64,000 nt of DNA, taken from assembly GCF_025854275.1 (NCBI RefSeq), contig NZ_CP107567.1:3286001-3350000 (forward strand), written 5' to 3'. Positions 51,256 to 59,502 of the stretch are shown here, one piece after another. Positions within the stretch are counted from its first letter, which is position 1. Each line of letters opens with the position of its first letter. The position numbers were made by a program, and so were the translations under genes. The stretch comes from Streptomyces peucetius (GTDB taxonomy: Bacteria > Actinomycetota > Actinomycetes > Streptomycetales > Streptomycetaceae). Under the pieces are notes generated by a model. That model had not been told where the DNA came from. It saw only the letters and a program-made list of their open reading frames with translations, and did not search any database.

Positions 51256-51294
51256 ACTGGTGCGCACCAGTAGGTTGCATCTGGTGCGCACCAG
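51256..51294. promoter_or_regulatory. Two TGGTGCGCACCA palindromes
   Basis: ACTGGTGCGCACCAGT (51256-51271) and CTGGTGCGCACCAG (51281-51294) are perfect palindromes 24 bp apart centre to centre. They lie between the leftward transfer operon and the rightward XRE gene. They replace the AGTCCTAGGACA sites of AICE 1 and are probably bound by one of the AICE 2 regulators. No gene is seen in 51144-51448. Confidence 0.75.
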
Positions 51295-51448
51295 CTGTCA
51301 AGCGTTGTCGCCGTCCGGTTTCTCAACTCGCCTTCTTGCGACACTTCTAGAGAAGCGCGCCGCTCAACCGCCCGGTAGCCAACAGAGGTTCACTGCCGAA
51401 CCGTTAACCCGGCCTGTTAACCCCTGACGACCTGCGCGGATGTGAGGC

Positions 51449-52624
51449 ATGCTGCTTAGAGCTGTCAGACCACATGCGGGGGCGGTACAGGTGCTCAACC
51501 GGCTGCGAGAGGTGAGGAACGGGCGCGAGTGGTCCCAAGCGCGTCTCATCCACGAGATCGAGCAGTACGCGAGACGCCATGCACTCGACATCGGCTCGAC
51601 CGCCAGCCTGCGCGTCTACGTCTCGGAGTGGGAGAACGGCAAGCGCCCCATCAGCGAGCGCTACGCGCAGATTCTGCGGCCCGTCTTGGGCGTCACCGAT
51701 GAGGAGCTGTTCGGCCGGCACACTCCGACCGCGCCGCCCCCGGCAGTCGGCGGCTATGACGAGCTGATCAGCCGTATCGACTCAGCCCGGAACGTCAGTC
51801 TCACCATGGTGAAGACCTTCATGGACCAGACCGAGTTGCTGCGCACGGTCGACCGCCAGATGGGCGCGGCAACGCTCGTTGATCAGATGACCGGACATCT
51901 GGCGACCCTCGAAGACGCCCTGACGTTCGCCGTCCTGCCCGAGACCCGCCGCCCGGTAGCTCTAGCCCTGGCCGGTGCCGCCACCCTCGCAGCCTGGCAG
52001 GCCCTCGATGCAGGAGGCGTCGAAAGGGCCTGGCGCCACTACGAGTTGGGCAAGCGGGCAGCGCAGGAAGCAGGCGAGCCGATGTATCTCGCCCACGCCA
52101 CGGCCGAGCAGGCGTACGTGCTCAACGACGCAGGCCGCCCAGAGACCGCGGTCGCTCTCGTACGCGAAGCCCAGCGGCTCGGCGGGAGCCAGGTGTCGCC
52201 ACGATTGCAGGCATGGCTGTACGCAGCCGAAGCGGAACTCTGCGCCAACGCAGGCATGGTCGATGACTGCCGGCGGGCACTCGAAAAGGCCGACGCAGCC
52301 CTGCCCGACGGGGCGGAGGCCCGCGACCCGGACATGCTGAGCATCTTCCTGAACGGCGGACACTTGGCCCGGTGGCGCGGAAGTTCCCTCGCACTGCTGG
52401 GCGAGGACGACGCGCTCAGCAGTCTGTACAGCGCCCTTGATGAAGCCGACCCAACGTTCATCCGGGCCACATCAGGGCTGCGATGCAACCTTGCCCAAGC
52501 TCACCTTGCACGCGACGAGCATGCCCAGGCGCAGGAGCACCTACAGCAGGCCCGGTTGCTGGCGAAGCGCACCGGGTCAGTTCGCCACTTGCGCCGCATC
52601 GAGCAGCTCACGCAGAGGCTGTAG
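51449..52624 (+). CDS. XRE-family HTH regulator with TPR-like domain
   Basis: A 391-residue protein. An N-terminal Cro/C1-type helix-turn-helix (VLNRLREVRNGREWSQARLI...VYVSEWENGKRPISERY, about 15-75) is followed by a long helical region with TPR-like repeats (ALALAGAATLAAWQALDAGG..., ATAEQAYVLNDAGRPETAVALVREA, LAQAHLARDEHAQAQEHLQQA). Such regulators in Streptomyces plasmids sense peptide or protein partners. Divergent from the transfer operon; the 3' end overlaps the convergent GntR-Nudix gene by 17 bp. It may control transfer through the TGGTGCGCACCA sites. Confidence 0.85.
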   Translation: MLLRAVRPHAGAVQVLNRLREVRNGREWSQARLIHEIEQYARRHALDIGSTASLRVYVSEWENGKRPISERYAQILRPVLGVTDEELFGRHTPTAPPPAVGGYDELISRIDSARNVSLTMVKTFMDQTELLRTVDRQMGAATLVDQMTGHLATLEDALTFAVLPETRRPVALALAGAATLAAWQALDAGGVERAWRHYELGKRAAQEAGEPMYLAHATAEQAYVLNDAGRPETAVALVREAQRLGGSQVSPRLQAWLYAAEAELCANAGMVDDCRRALEKADAALPDGAEARDPDMLSIFLNGGHLARWRGSSLALLGEDDALSSLYSALDEADPTFIRATSGLRCNLAQAHLARDEHAQAQEHLQQARLLAKRTGSVRHLRRIEQLTQRL

Positions 52625-53399
52625 GAGCCGCCTGCCCACGTGAGGCCAAGAGGTGGAGCAGAGCTACAAGAGTGCCGGAGCCCATGAGTTCATCCCTGGC
52701 CATCAGGCCGGGGATGTCCGACAGCGGCACCCAAGCGACGTGCCCCGCTTCCTCGATGTCGGTGGGGTCGCCGACGTGTTGAGCACCCTTGCCGACGAAG
52801 ATTTCGTGCGGTGAGTCGACCATGCCCACCATGGGCTGGTAGGTGACGACGTGGTCGAGAGAATCGGGTCGCCAGCCGGTTTCCTCCTCGACTTCGCGAA
52901 GCGCGGTGGCGTGCGGGTCTTCGCCCTGGTCGACGATGCCGCCCGGTAGCTCCCAGCCCCACTTGTCCGGGACGAAGCGGTAGCGCCAGAGCATGAGCAC
53001 CCGGTCCTGGTCGTCCACGACGGCGGCGATCGAGACGTGATGAAGGCGGACGACGTGATGCTCGAAGCGCTCGACACCGGGCGGCTCGACGTCGACAAGC
53101 GCCAGCTTGACCCAACGGTTGTCGTAGACGGTCCGCTCACCGTGGATCTGCCAGGACTCCATGTCGGCCGGGCGCTCGATGCTGACCCCACGGGACGGCA
53201 CCCGGTAGGAGCTACGGGCGAACGACTCGATGACGTTCTCTGCGACGAGCTTCGCGAGCACGGTACGCAGCTGCGTGCGGCCGATCTCGAGCTCCTTCTC
53301 AAGGGTGCGCTCAGAGGGCAGCTTCTCGCCGGGCTTAAGCCTGCCCGAGGCCACCCACTCGCGAATCGTGCGGTAGACCCGCTCCGACTTCGGTCCCAT
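52608..53399 (-). CDS. GntR HTH-Nudix hydrolase fusion (Pif-like)
   Basis: A 263-residue two-domain protein. Residues 1-70 are a GntR winged helix (VYRTIREWVASGRLKPGEKL, RTQLRTVLAKLVAENVIES). The rest is a Nudix hydrolase with the Nudix box ELPGGIVDQGEDPHATALRE and following EVEEETGW, embedded in IAAVVDDQDRVLMLWRYRFVP. The pSAM2 immunity factor Pif is a Nudix-motif protein that blocks redundant transfer between cells carrying the same element; this could be its counterpart, with DNA binding added. The nucleotide substrate is unknown. Confidence 0.85.
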   Translation of the reverse strand: MGPKSERVYRTIREWVASGRLKPGEKLPSERTLEKELEIGRTQLRTVLAKLVAENVIESFARSSYRVPSRGVSIERPADMESWQIHGERTVYDNRWVKLALVDVEPPGVERFEHHVVRLHHVSIAAVVDDQDRVLMLWRYRFVPDKWGWELPGGIVDQGEDPHATALREVEEETGWRPDSLDHVVTYQPMVGMVDSPHEIFVGKGAQHVGDPTDIEEAGHVAWVPLSDIPGLMARDELMGSGTLVALLHLLASRGQAAPTASA

Positions 53400-53699
53400 C
53401 CTTTGAGCCCACTCCCTGATGTCATCAGCTGGCGCGGACCAGCGTAGCCGCCGGGGCTGACCGCTAACAGGTGACGATCACGGGCTCCAGGGCCGCCGCG
53501 GATGCGGTGAGTAGAAATCTTCTCTACGGGTTCAAGGCGGCTCGCTCCGCTCGCCGCGCGCGGCCCCGGCTCCAGCGCCGGGCCCCGACGCTCCTGTCTC
53601 CGCCCCGCTCCGGGCCCCGGCTCCGCCGGCCGCGCGGCTAGAGCGAGCACACCTGATGCGGTGGACGGTAGCCCGCGGTGGCTGGGGCGGTCGGCTCCA

Positions 53700-53844
53700 C
53701 GGCTTTAGGCAGCCACCATGGGGCGAGCCTCGAAGATCGGGGCCCACATCGGGCCTTAACGGGCAGGTCCACAGACTGCCCGATTTCGCTGACCAGCGTA
53801 CGGGCCCCGATCTCTCGCCCCATGGCAGCTCCCGCCCAAAGCCG
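53700..53844. repeat. Three-stem inverted-repeat structure (copy 2)
   Basis: A 145-bp inverted counterpart of 747-889. All paired arms are the same (CCATGGGGCGAG/CTCGCCCCATGG, AGATCGGGGCCC/GGGCCCCGATCT, CGGCTTT/AAAGCCG and inner CGGGCAG/CTGCCCG). The unpaired linker differs in sequence and is 2 nt longer. The rest of 53400-53889 is non-coding, with GC-rich inverted repeats near 53540-53640. Confidence 0.75.
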
Positions 53845-53889
53845 CTCCGCCGACCTGAACAGCTAGGTTGAGGCCTTGGCGCGATTGCT

Positions 53890-55959
53890 TCAGTAGTCCA
53901 TAGGATCTTCTGATGTCGCCGGCCGAATTAGTCGCTGGCTACCCAAGTCAATGACGTTCGCCTGAGCCGAGCCCAGCATCACAGAGAGCGCCGATACCGA
54001 AGCAGCGGAAGTAGCGATCACTTGGTCATTAATATCGGAACACTGCGCAAGCCTTCGCAGCGTCGCCCTAAAGTGATCCTCGTCCAGTTCGTGCTGCCGA
54101 GGCTCGTCAAGCAGCAGAAAGCCCGGATGCTGCGTCCGTAGTGAGTTCGCTACTTCTCGAATCCCGTTCAGATACGCGATCTTGGTGCGCACGACATCAC
54201 TCGCGCTCGCATCCGTATCGAGATTTAGCCCCTCCCGCTCAGGCCTGAGCGTCTCCTCATCAATGCTCACCAAGGCGGCGTCGTAGCTACTGAAACCGAA
54301 GTCGGTCAGCTGCTCTCTCACAGATTTCTGCAGTATGTCGCGTCGACGGTAGTCCTCTTGCGGTGTCACATTCGGGAGATTCGAAAGCTCTGTACGAACC
54401 TCGAAGACGGAGTCCGCCAGACCCTGCATTTCAGAAAGCAGATCTTGTACGGCATCCCTTGCTCTGGTGAACTCGAATAGGAGGACCTCTGCGGCAACTC
54501 GCTTTGCAATATCCCCTGAGCTAGGGAAATCGCCGGGCACCACTAGGTCATCCTGCAGTGCCTTGATCTGCATCCGGCAGATGTCTACAGCCCTTTGAAT
54601 GGCTCGATAGGAGACTCTGCTCTCTGTTGCTGACTCCCGTGCTTGACGCCGCATCTCTTCGAACGTCCTAATCTGAGATGAAAGCAAGGAGATCGTAGCG
54701 TCAACGTCTAGAACGGGGCCGACATGACCTGCTTCCACGTTCGATAGTGGTTGATGGCAGGTAGGGCAATCTGCCGCATCAAGGTTAAGTACCTCGCTGG
54801 ACGAGCCCAGCCTTAGTAGTGTCTTGACGTCTTGGTTCTTCAGTTTTTCGTCGGACATTGCCGTGATTCGTTCATCGAGAATCGCGACTTGTCTTTCGTT
54901 CAGGGTCAGGTTCTGTTCAACAATCTTGGCCATCGTAGTGAGCCGCGTCAGCTCACTCTCCTGCTCTGACAGCCGACTCTGGATCAAATCGTGCCCCACG
55001 TCAGTTACCTGCGGCGCCGGCCCCGGGATAGCCGCTTCCCGCAAAGATTGCAGCAATTCCTCGTCACTGACCCATTCCTCGTCCACCAGGACCTGCAAAC
55101 GAGATTCGGCAGTTGATGTTGGACGCGTCGGCCTGGAACCGCTCCGACTCCTAGCCCCGGCAGGCAGCTCTGGCAAACCGACCACCCGTCCTCCGGCGGC
55201 AGACGCCGTAGCCTGCACCGCCGCTAGCTTGGTCGCCCAATCACTACGCAGCTTTTTGATCTGATCTTCGAGACGGTATCGCTGAGCAGCCGTTTCCGGC
55301 CCAGCGAATCCGAGCAGGAACTCTGCAGCTCGTCGCGTTGGTTCGCGTAGCTGATAGTGGGTAACGGGTCGAGGGCCCGCAGATCCCCAGGATCGCTGAT
55401 CCGCGTATAGGAAGGGAAAAATGATTTCAGGATAAAGGAGCGCCTCGCCGCCAGTGTATTTTGGAATGGAAGGAAGGCTCCACCCCAAATACTCGGCCAG
55501 GAACCTATGGAAGCCTCGAGGGTTTTTTGCAGAACCCGATTCCCTCACAAAGTATTCTTCGCGTCGCAGATCTGCTGCGCCCTCTGTGATGGCCGGGCCC
55601 CGCCATACCCGAACCAGATTCGGCTGCACACGACTGTTTTTGACGGCTCTCTGCACGGTGATGATTCCGTTTGGGTTCTCTAGCTCGACAGCGCACCAGC
55701 TAGATTTAACAGACGCAGCGCTCTCGGGTTCGCCGTAGGAGATCTGATTGGTTAAAGCACTGCCAAGTGAAGTGCCAGAATTTGGGCCGAACATGGATTC
55801 CAGCCCTAGCGAGTAAACGATAGCCTGCAACGATTGTGTCTTTCCGCGACTATTACTGGCGCGCAGGACGTTCAAGCCCGGACCGAATTTCACCGTTGCA
55901 CCCGCAGGCCCAGCTGTGCTGTGGACGCGAAGCTTGACGGCTCGAATCCTGGTCTTCAT
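53890..55959 (-). CDS. SMC/Rad50-like zinc-hook ATPase (Lamassu LmuB / ABC-3C-like)
   Basis: A 689-residue ATPase. Walker A is ASNSRGKT near residues 34-41, followed by TQSLQAIVYSLG. Long coiled-coil regions flank a Rad50-type zinc hook CPTC near 398. Walker B is GFLLLDEPRQHEL near 615-625, and ATSAASVSAL follows. The fold and three-gene context match the ABC ATPase of Lamassu/ABC-three-component antiphage systems, thought to sense DNA ends or structures and license a nuclease. An ATG at 55983, sharing one base with the previous stop, is an alternative start; ATG 55959 has ribosome site GAGGGG. A TTA leucine codon lies at 55753-55755. Confidence 0.8.
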   Translation of the reverse strand: MKTRIRAVKLRVHSTAGPAGATVKFGPGLNVLRASNSRGKTQSLQAIVYSLGLESMFGPNSGTSLGSALTNQISYGEPESAASVKSSWCAVELENPNGIITVQRAVKNSRVQPNLVRVWRGPAITEGAADLRREEYFVRESGSAKNPRGFHRFLAEYLGWSLPSIPKYTGGEALLYPEIIFPFLYADQRSWGSAGPRPVTHYQLREPTRRAAEFLLGFAGPETAAQRYRLEDQIKKLRSDWATKLAAVQATASAAGGRVVGLPELPAGARSRSGSRPTRPTSTAESRLQVLVDEEWVSDEELLQSLREAAIPGPAPQVTDVGHDLIQSRLSEQESELTRLTTMAKIVEQNLTLNERQVAILDERITAMSDEKLKNQDVKTLLRLGSSSEVLNLDAADCPTCHQPLSNVEAGHVGPVLDVDATISLLSSQIRTFEEMRRQARESATESRVSYRAIQRAVDICRMQIKALQDDLVVPGDFPSSGDIAKRVAAEVLLFEFTRARDAVQDLLSEMQGLADSVFEVRTELSNLPNVTPQEDYRRRDILQKSVREQLTDFGFSSYDAALVSIDEETLRPEREGLNLDTDASASDVVRTKIAYLNGIREVANSLRTQHPGFLLLDEPRQHELDEDHFRATLRRLAQCSDINDQVIATSAASVSALSVMLGSAQANVIDLGSQRLIRPATSEDPMDY

Positions 55960-55982
55960 ATGAAACCCCTCAAACCTGACCA

Positions 55983-56471
55983 TCAAGAATTACGTGCGAG
56001 TCGTCGCGCAACTGCCGCATCGCTTAGCTTGCTGAATTGGCGGAGGTAAGCCTTCTCCGCGCTCATGAGTTCCTCGTCCAGTTCAATCTGTTGCGCAAAC
56101 AGGACCCCTGGCGGTTGGAGAGTAACGCGGCTATGATTCGGACCCGTAATGTTGACCATTCCTCGAATAAGCCCAACGTTTAGTGCTACGGGAAGGTGTG
56201 GGTCGGACCTCTGAGTGATGGTGCTCGCATACCTATTTCCGGACCACCAAGACAGGAGCATTTGACCCGCGCGCTTACTCTGCAGGGACCACGTGAATAG
56301 ATGGAGATTCTCAATCGATGCACTGTTCTTGTTGAAGGCGCTCAGTACTATTGCGACTTGCGCCAACTTGTAGGCAACGCGTGCATCGGCTGGGATCGGG
56401 TGTGGTTGGCTACGGAACTCAATCCGCGCGTTGATGAGTTCGTCGTTGGCACCTAGAAACGACGTAGACAT
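55983..56471 (-). CDS. Small middle component of ABC-3C/Lamassu-like system
   Basis: A 162-residue protein (MSTSFLGANDELINARIEFR...) with hydrophobic helices (ARVAYKLAQVAIVLSAFNKN, LHLFTWSLQSKRAGQMLLSW) and a C-terminal basic region (SDAAVARRLARNS). No domain name is secure. Size, position between the nuclease-like and ATPase genes, and overlap with the ATPase gene fit the middle component (LmuC-like) of three-component ABC systems. Ribosome site GGGAG. The base composition is far less G+C-rich than the AICE backbone, indicating a separate origin. Confidence 0.6.
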   Translation of the reverse strand: MSTSFLGANDELINARIEFRSQPHPIPADARVAYKLAQVAIVLSAFNKNSASIENLHLFTWSLQSKRAGQMLLSWWSGNRYASTITQRSDPHLPVALNVGLIRGMVNITGPNHSRVTLQPPGVLFAQQIELDEELMSAEKAYLRQFSKLSDAAVARRLARNS

Positions 56472-56481
56472 ATCGAGCTCC

Positions 56482-57387
56482 CTAGGACGCCTCTTCGTAA
56501 AAGTCGAGCGGACACCTCATTAGCCACTCTGCGACCTGCCCGTGGGCCAGGGTCCGCGAGTCACCTGAAGTGGTGTCGGGCGCGCATGCCTTAACCCTGG
56601 TCTCGGTCTCGGTCAGAACCCGCTGGAGGAGTGCGGCGGCACGGCTGTCGTCTAGGCTGAACTCCATTACGAGACGCTGCTCCAGGTCGTCCAATTCCGA
56701 CTCAAGCAGTGCGTGGATCTCGGTGTAATGATCCTTGATGTAGGCGCGAAATTCTTGACTGTTTATGTACGAGTACAGGAGCCGTCTTACGTACTCACTC
56801 CTACGTGACTCGTCGCGCAAGCTATGCACCTTGGCGAGCTTTTCGTGCATCTTGTCCACGCCGGCGCTGTCGACTGAGCTGTAGTCCGGCTCCGCGAGGG
56901 GGGGCAAATGCATGCGAGCAAGTTGCGCGTTGACTACCTTCTTGTAGCTGAGTTCGTAGTCTTCCATTGTCTGGCAGATGACGTGGATATTGGGGTCGGC
57001 ATAGGTCAGATTGGCATCGCGAATCCTTTTCGTTTGCGATGCACAGTGAGCTACGAGATCTTTGTTATCGATTTGCGGGCACATGATGATCCACCGGTTA
57101 ATCTTCACGTGCTCGCCGAAGAGCTTTTTGAGCTTGTCGGCGTTGTCGATAAATTTGCCGACATCTTTTGTGGTCTTATCGCGCTGCTTCTCGTAACGCT
57201 TCTGATTCGACAGTGGCTCTTCGGGGCTATAACACTGGAATAGATGACCACTTAGCGTGTACGCCTCAAGGCCGTGATCGCCGCCCTTGTCTGGGACGGG
57301 GACTAGATCGGCCCCGTGCTGCATCCTGAGTACTCGCGTACACAGGTCCTGCCACTCCGCGCCACTGAGGCCGATCAAGCCATGCAT
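56482..57387 (-). CDS. Nuclease-like effector of ABC-3C/Lamassu-like system
   Basis: A 301-residue protein, first gene of the operon. The N-terminal 60 residues resemble a PD-(D/E)xK/Mrr-like nuclease: GAEWQDLCTRVLRMQHG, then VPDKGGDHGLEAYT...LFQCYSPEE, with Asp 37, Glu 41 and Gln 51 as likely active-site residues; the usual lysine after Gln is a Tyr. The rest is helical (RYEKQRDKTTKDVGKFIDNA, RWIIMCPQI) and may sense or oligomerise. ATG at residue 6 of the longest frame is preferred; GTG 57402 is possible. It would be the DNA-degrading effector (LmuA-like). Confidence 0.6.
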   Translation of the reverse strand: MHGLIGLSGAEWQDLCTRVLRMQHGADLVPVPDKGGDHGLEAYTLSGHLFQCYSPEEPLSNQKRYEKQRDKTTKDVGKFIDNADKLKKLFGEHVKINRWIIMCPQIDNKDLVAHCASQTKRIRDANLTYADPNIHVICQTMEDYELSYKKVVNAQLARMHLPPLAEPDYSSVDSAGVDKMHEKLAKVHSLRDESRRSEYVRRLLYSYINSQEFRAYIKDHYTEIHALLESELDDLEQRLVMEFSLDDSRAAALLQRVLTETETRVKACAPDTTSGDSRTLAHGQVAEWLMRCPLDFYEEAS

Positions 57388-57753
57388 GCTCTGATCCACC
57401 ACACGAAGTTAGCGGTCTACCTGGCCACCTGTCCCACATCTCGGCCAAATCGGCTGAGCAGAAGCCTGGGTGCGAAGCCAGTGCCACTAGCGGAGCCGGT
57501 GTGTAGGCGTCGTCTGGCTAACCAGCAGGCAGAGCGACCGGTGACTGGCGGTCAGCCCGAGCTGGTCGCTGGGGCGTCCGCAGCTGCCTGCCTCGAAGCC
57601 GCCAAACGCCGCCAAACGCTGAGCCGAGACCTAGCAGACGGAGCTGGCGAATGCGCGACAGGAAGCTACGCCCCGGCTGAGGCTGTTGGCGCCGCCCGAG
57701 CAATGAGCGGGTGCCAGTTCGTCTTCCGGCTCGGCGTACGGCCGTTGTCGGCG

Positions 57754-58506
57754 ATGATGAAGCTCGTGAAGACGGAGATATTGGTGGCGCTGATTGGTGT
57801 TGCAGGCGTGGTTGGTGCCACCGCGGGGGCAGTCGTAGGAGCCTGGCTCCAGGCGAAGGGTGGGCACGCGCAGGCGGCTGCGGCACGGGCGGCGGCTGAC
57901 ACCGCGGCCGGGGCCGCGTGGCATCAGACTATGAGAGACCTGCGGTGGTCGGTTCTGTCCGCCTACCTGCGAGCCGCTGCGGAAGCTCAGGAGGCCGACG
58001 AGGCAGTGCAACGAAGCGGGGCGCAGGAGGCCGTGGAGGCGGCGAAGAAGGCATTCCATGCCTACCGGCTGTCCCACGCCGAAGCGGAGCTGGTGGCGCC
58101 CGATGATGTGGTGCCGGCGCTAGAGCGGCTGGACGCCGAGCTGCAGGGTATGCACACGGATGCGACCAGGCGCGCTCTCGCGATGCAGGCGTACCGCATG
58201 CTGGAAGGCCTCTTGACGACTCAGACCGCTGCAGCGGGTTTGGCGCTGCAGCGGCTTGAGGAAGTCAAGCAAGGACCCGCAGAGACGGTTCAAGACAGGA
58301 TCACAGACGCGCGCGAGGCGCTGCGGGCGGTGCCAGGCCTCTCCCCGGGCTGCGTGGTGGCGCTATGTATCCTCGGCGTCTTCCCCGAGGACCTCGAAGC
58401 GGTGCTCAATTACCGGGAGGCGGCGGAGCGACGGTCAGGACGTTTCACCAGTGAACGTACGCGTCTGGTGGCCGCCATGCGGGCTGCACTCGGCACCAGC
58501 GTGTAG
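57754..58506 (+). CDS. Membrane-anchored helical hypothetical protein
   Basis: A 250-residue protein with one N-terminal hydrophobic segment (ILVALIGVAGVVGATAGAVVGAWL) and a long alanine/glutamate-rich helical region that may be a coiled coil. Of unknown function; similar single-span proteins are frequent in Streptomyces mobile elements. The start is uncertain: ATG 57754 or 57757, or an in-frame ATG at 57703, none with a good ribosome site. It is divergent from the defence-like operon; bases 57403-57753 hold no evident gene. Confidence 0.6.
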   Translation: MMKLVKTEILVALIGVAGVVGATAGAVVGAWLQAKGGHAQAAAARAAADTAAGAAWHQTMRDLRWSVLSAYLRAAAEAQEADEAVQRSGAQEAVEAAKKAFHAYRLSHAEAELVAPDDVVPALERLDAELQGMHTDATRRALAMQAYRMLEGLLTTQTAAAGLALQRLEEVKQGPAETVQDRITDAREALRAVPGLSPGCVVALCILGVFPEDLEAVLNYREAAERRSGRFTSERTRLVAAMRAALGTSV

Positions 58507-58906
58507 GTAGCGCGGCCATCCAACCTGACATCACCATCTGAGATCACGGCGGCGTACAGCAGCACCATCGGGCACCCTTCCGTGGTGCTGGCGTTGATGG
58601 TGCATCCGGGTGCGACAGGTGTCCGGGTGAACTTACAAAGCAGGTGTCGACCGGTGCGGCCCGTCGCAGTCCTCCGTGCCACAGTCGTGCCACATGGAGT
58701 GGGGACTCACGGGGAACCGCGGCTACCAGCGGGGCTGAGGGGCCGCAGGCACCGAAGCCAGTATTACCCAGGTCAGCGCCCAACTCGCCCCACCTCGCTC
58801 CTAAGGCGGTGGTCGACAGCGCTGCTGCCGGCAGTTGCCGCCACCTACAGCCCGGGTTGTGCCAAGGTGATTGCGGCGAATAGCTGACGGCCGCCCGTTC
58901 GCCGAT

Positions 58907-59040
58907 TTACCTCCCTGCGGGCGAATCACCTGAGTCGGTGGTACCACCCTCGAACAGCTCCCGCAACTCGTCCGGCACGAGGCGTTTGGCAAGACTCACC
59001 ACACAGGCACCAACGATCGCGAGTAATCCTAGAACGACTT
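58907..59040 (-). other. Short open frame with a membrane segment, start unclear
   Basis: Reads EVVLGLLAIVGACVVSLAKR, then LVPDELRELFEGG and a polar tail to a TAA at 58907. There is no ATG; GTG codons occur inside the hydrophobic part. It follows directly on the stop of the 59041-59502 gene in another frame, so it may be the displaced C-terminal membrane anchor of that protein after a one-base change. Bases 58507-58906 hold nothing I can support. Confidence 0.35.
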
Positions 59041-59502
59041 CTAAGGCTTGCCTATGTCCTTCGTAAGGAAGGGTTCGAGCCGCTTTGCTGCCTCGGGCAA
59101 CTGCTCGGCCAGCTCGTCTGCTTCCGCCAACGCTTCGGCGAGTTCGGCCTCAAATTCCTCGGCCCTCGGAATCCTTCCCGCATCTTTCAGCAGCTTCGTG
59201 TAGATCCGCCGCTCCTGAGTCGCGTAACGCTGCTCACGCGACCATGCGCGAGCAGTAATCGTTACCTCAACCTCTCGTATATCCCCGGGATGCACAGAGT
59301 AGGTAGGGAAGGTTGCGATGGAAGTAAGGACTTCGACCTGGATTGGGTCATTTGCCGAGCGCTTGCGCAACTTCCACACTCGCTGGTTGCCGTCCCATGC
59401 GGCGACCGGCCTCCTCAGCTTCAGCTCGGATTGGATCTTGAGTATCGCTGCCGCCACCAGGCGTTCCACCTTCCGGAGCAGCGCTTCTTCCTCTGCAGTC
59501 AT
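59041..59502 (-). CDS. Hypothetical helical protein
   Basis: A 153-residue protein. A helical start (EEEALLRKVERLVAAAILKI) is followed by a beta-rich middle (RVWKLRKRSANDPIQVEVLT, REVEVTITARAWSREQRYAT) and a glutamate/alanine-rich end. Not recognised. The ATG shares one base with the stop of the upstream gene (TGATG), so the two are translationally coupled and may act together, for example as a two-protein toxin-antitoxin or effector module; this is inference. Confidence 0.65.
   Translation of the reverse strand: MTAEEEALLRKVERLVAAAILKIQSELKLRRPVAAWDGNQRVWKLRKRSANDPIQVEVLTSIATFPTYSVHPGDIREVEVTITARAWSREQRYATQERRIYTKLLKDAGRIPRAEEFEAELAEALAEADELAEQLPEAAKRLEPFLTKDIGKP

Noticed and set aside
53890..57402. 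Restriction-modification system
   Set aside because: No methyltransferase is adjacent and the ATPase is SMC-like rather than a Type I or III helicase; the AICE methyltransferase lies 6.5 kb away in another operon.
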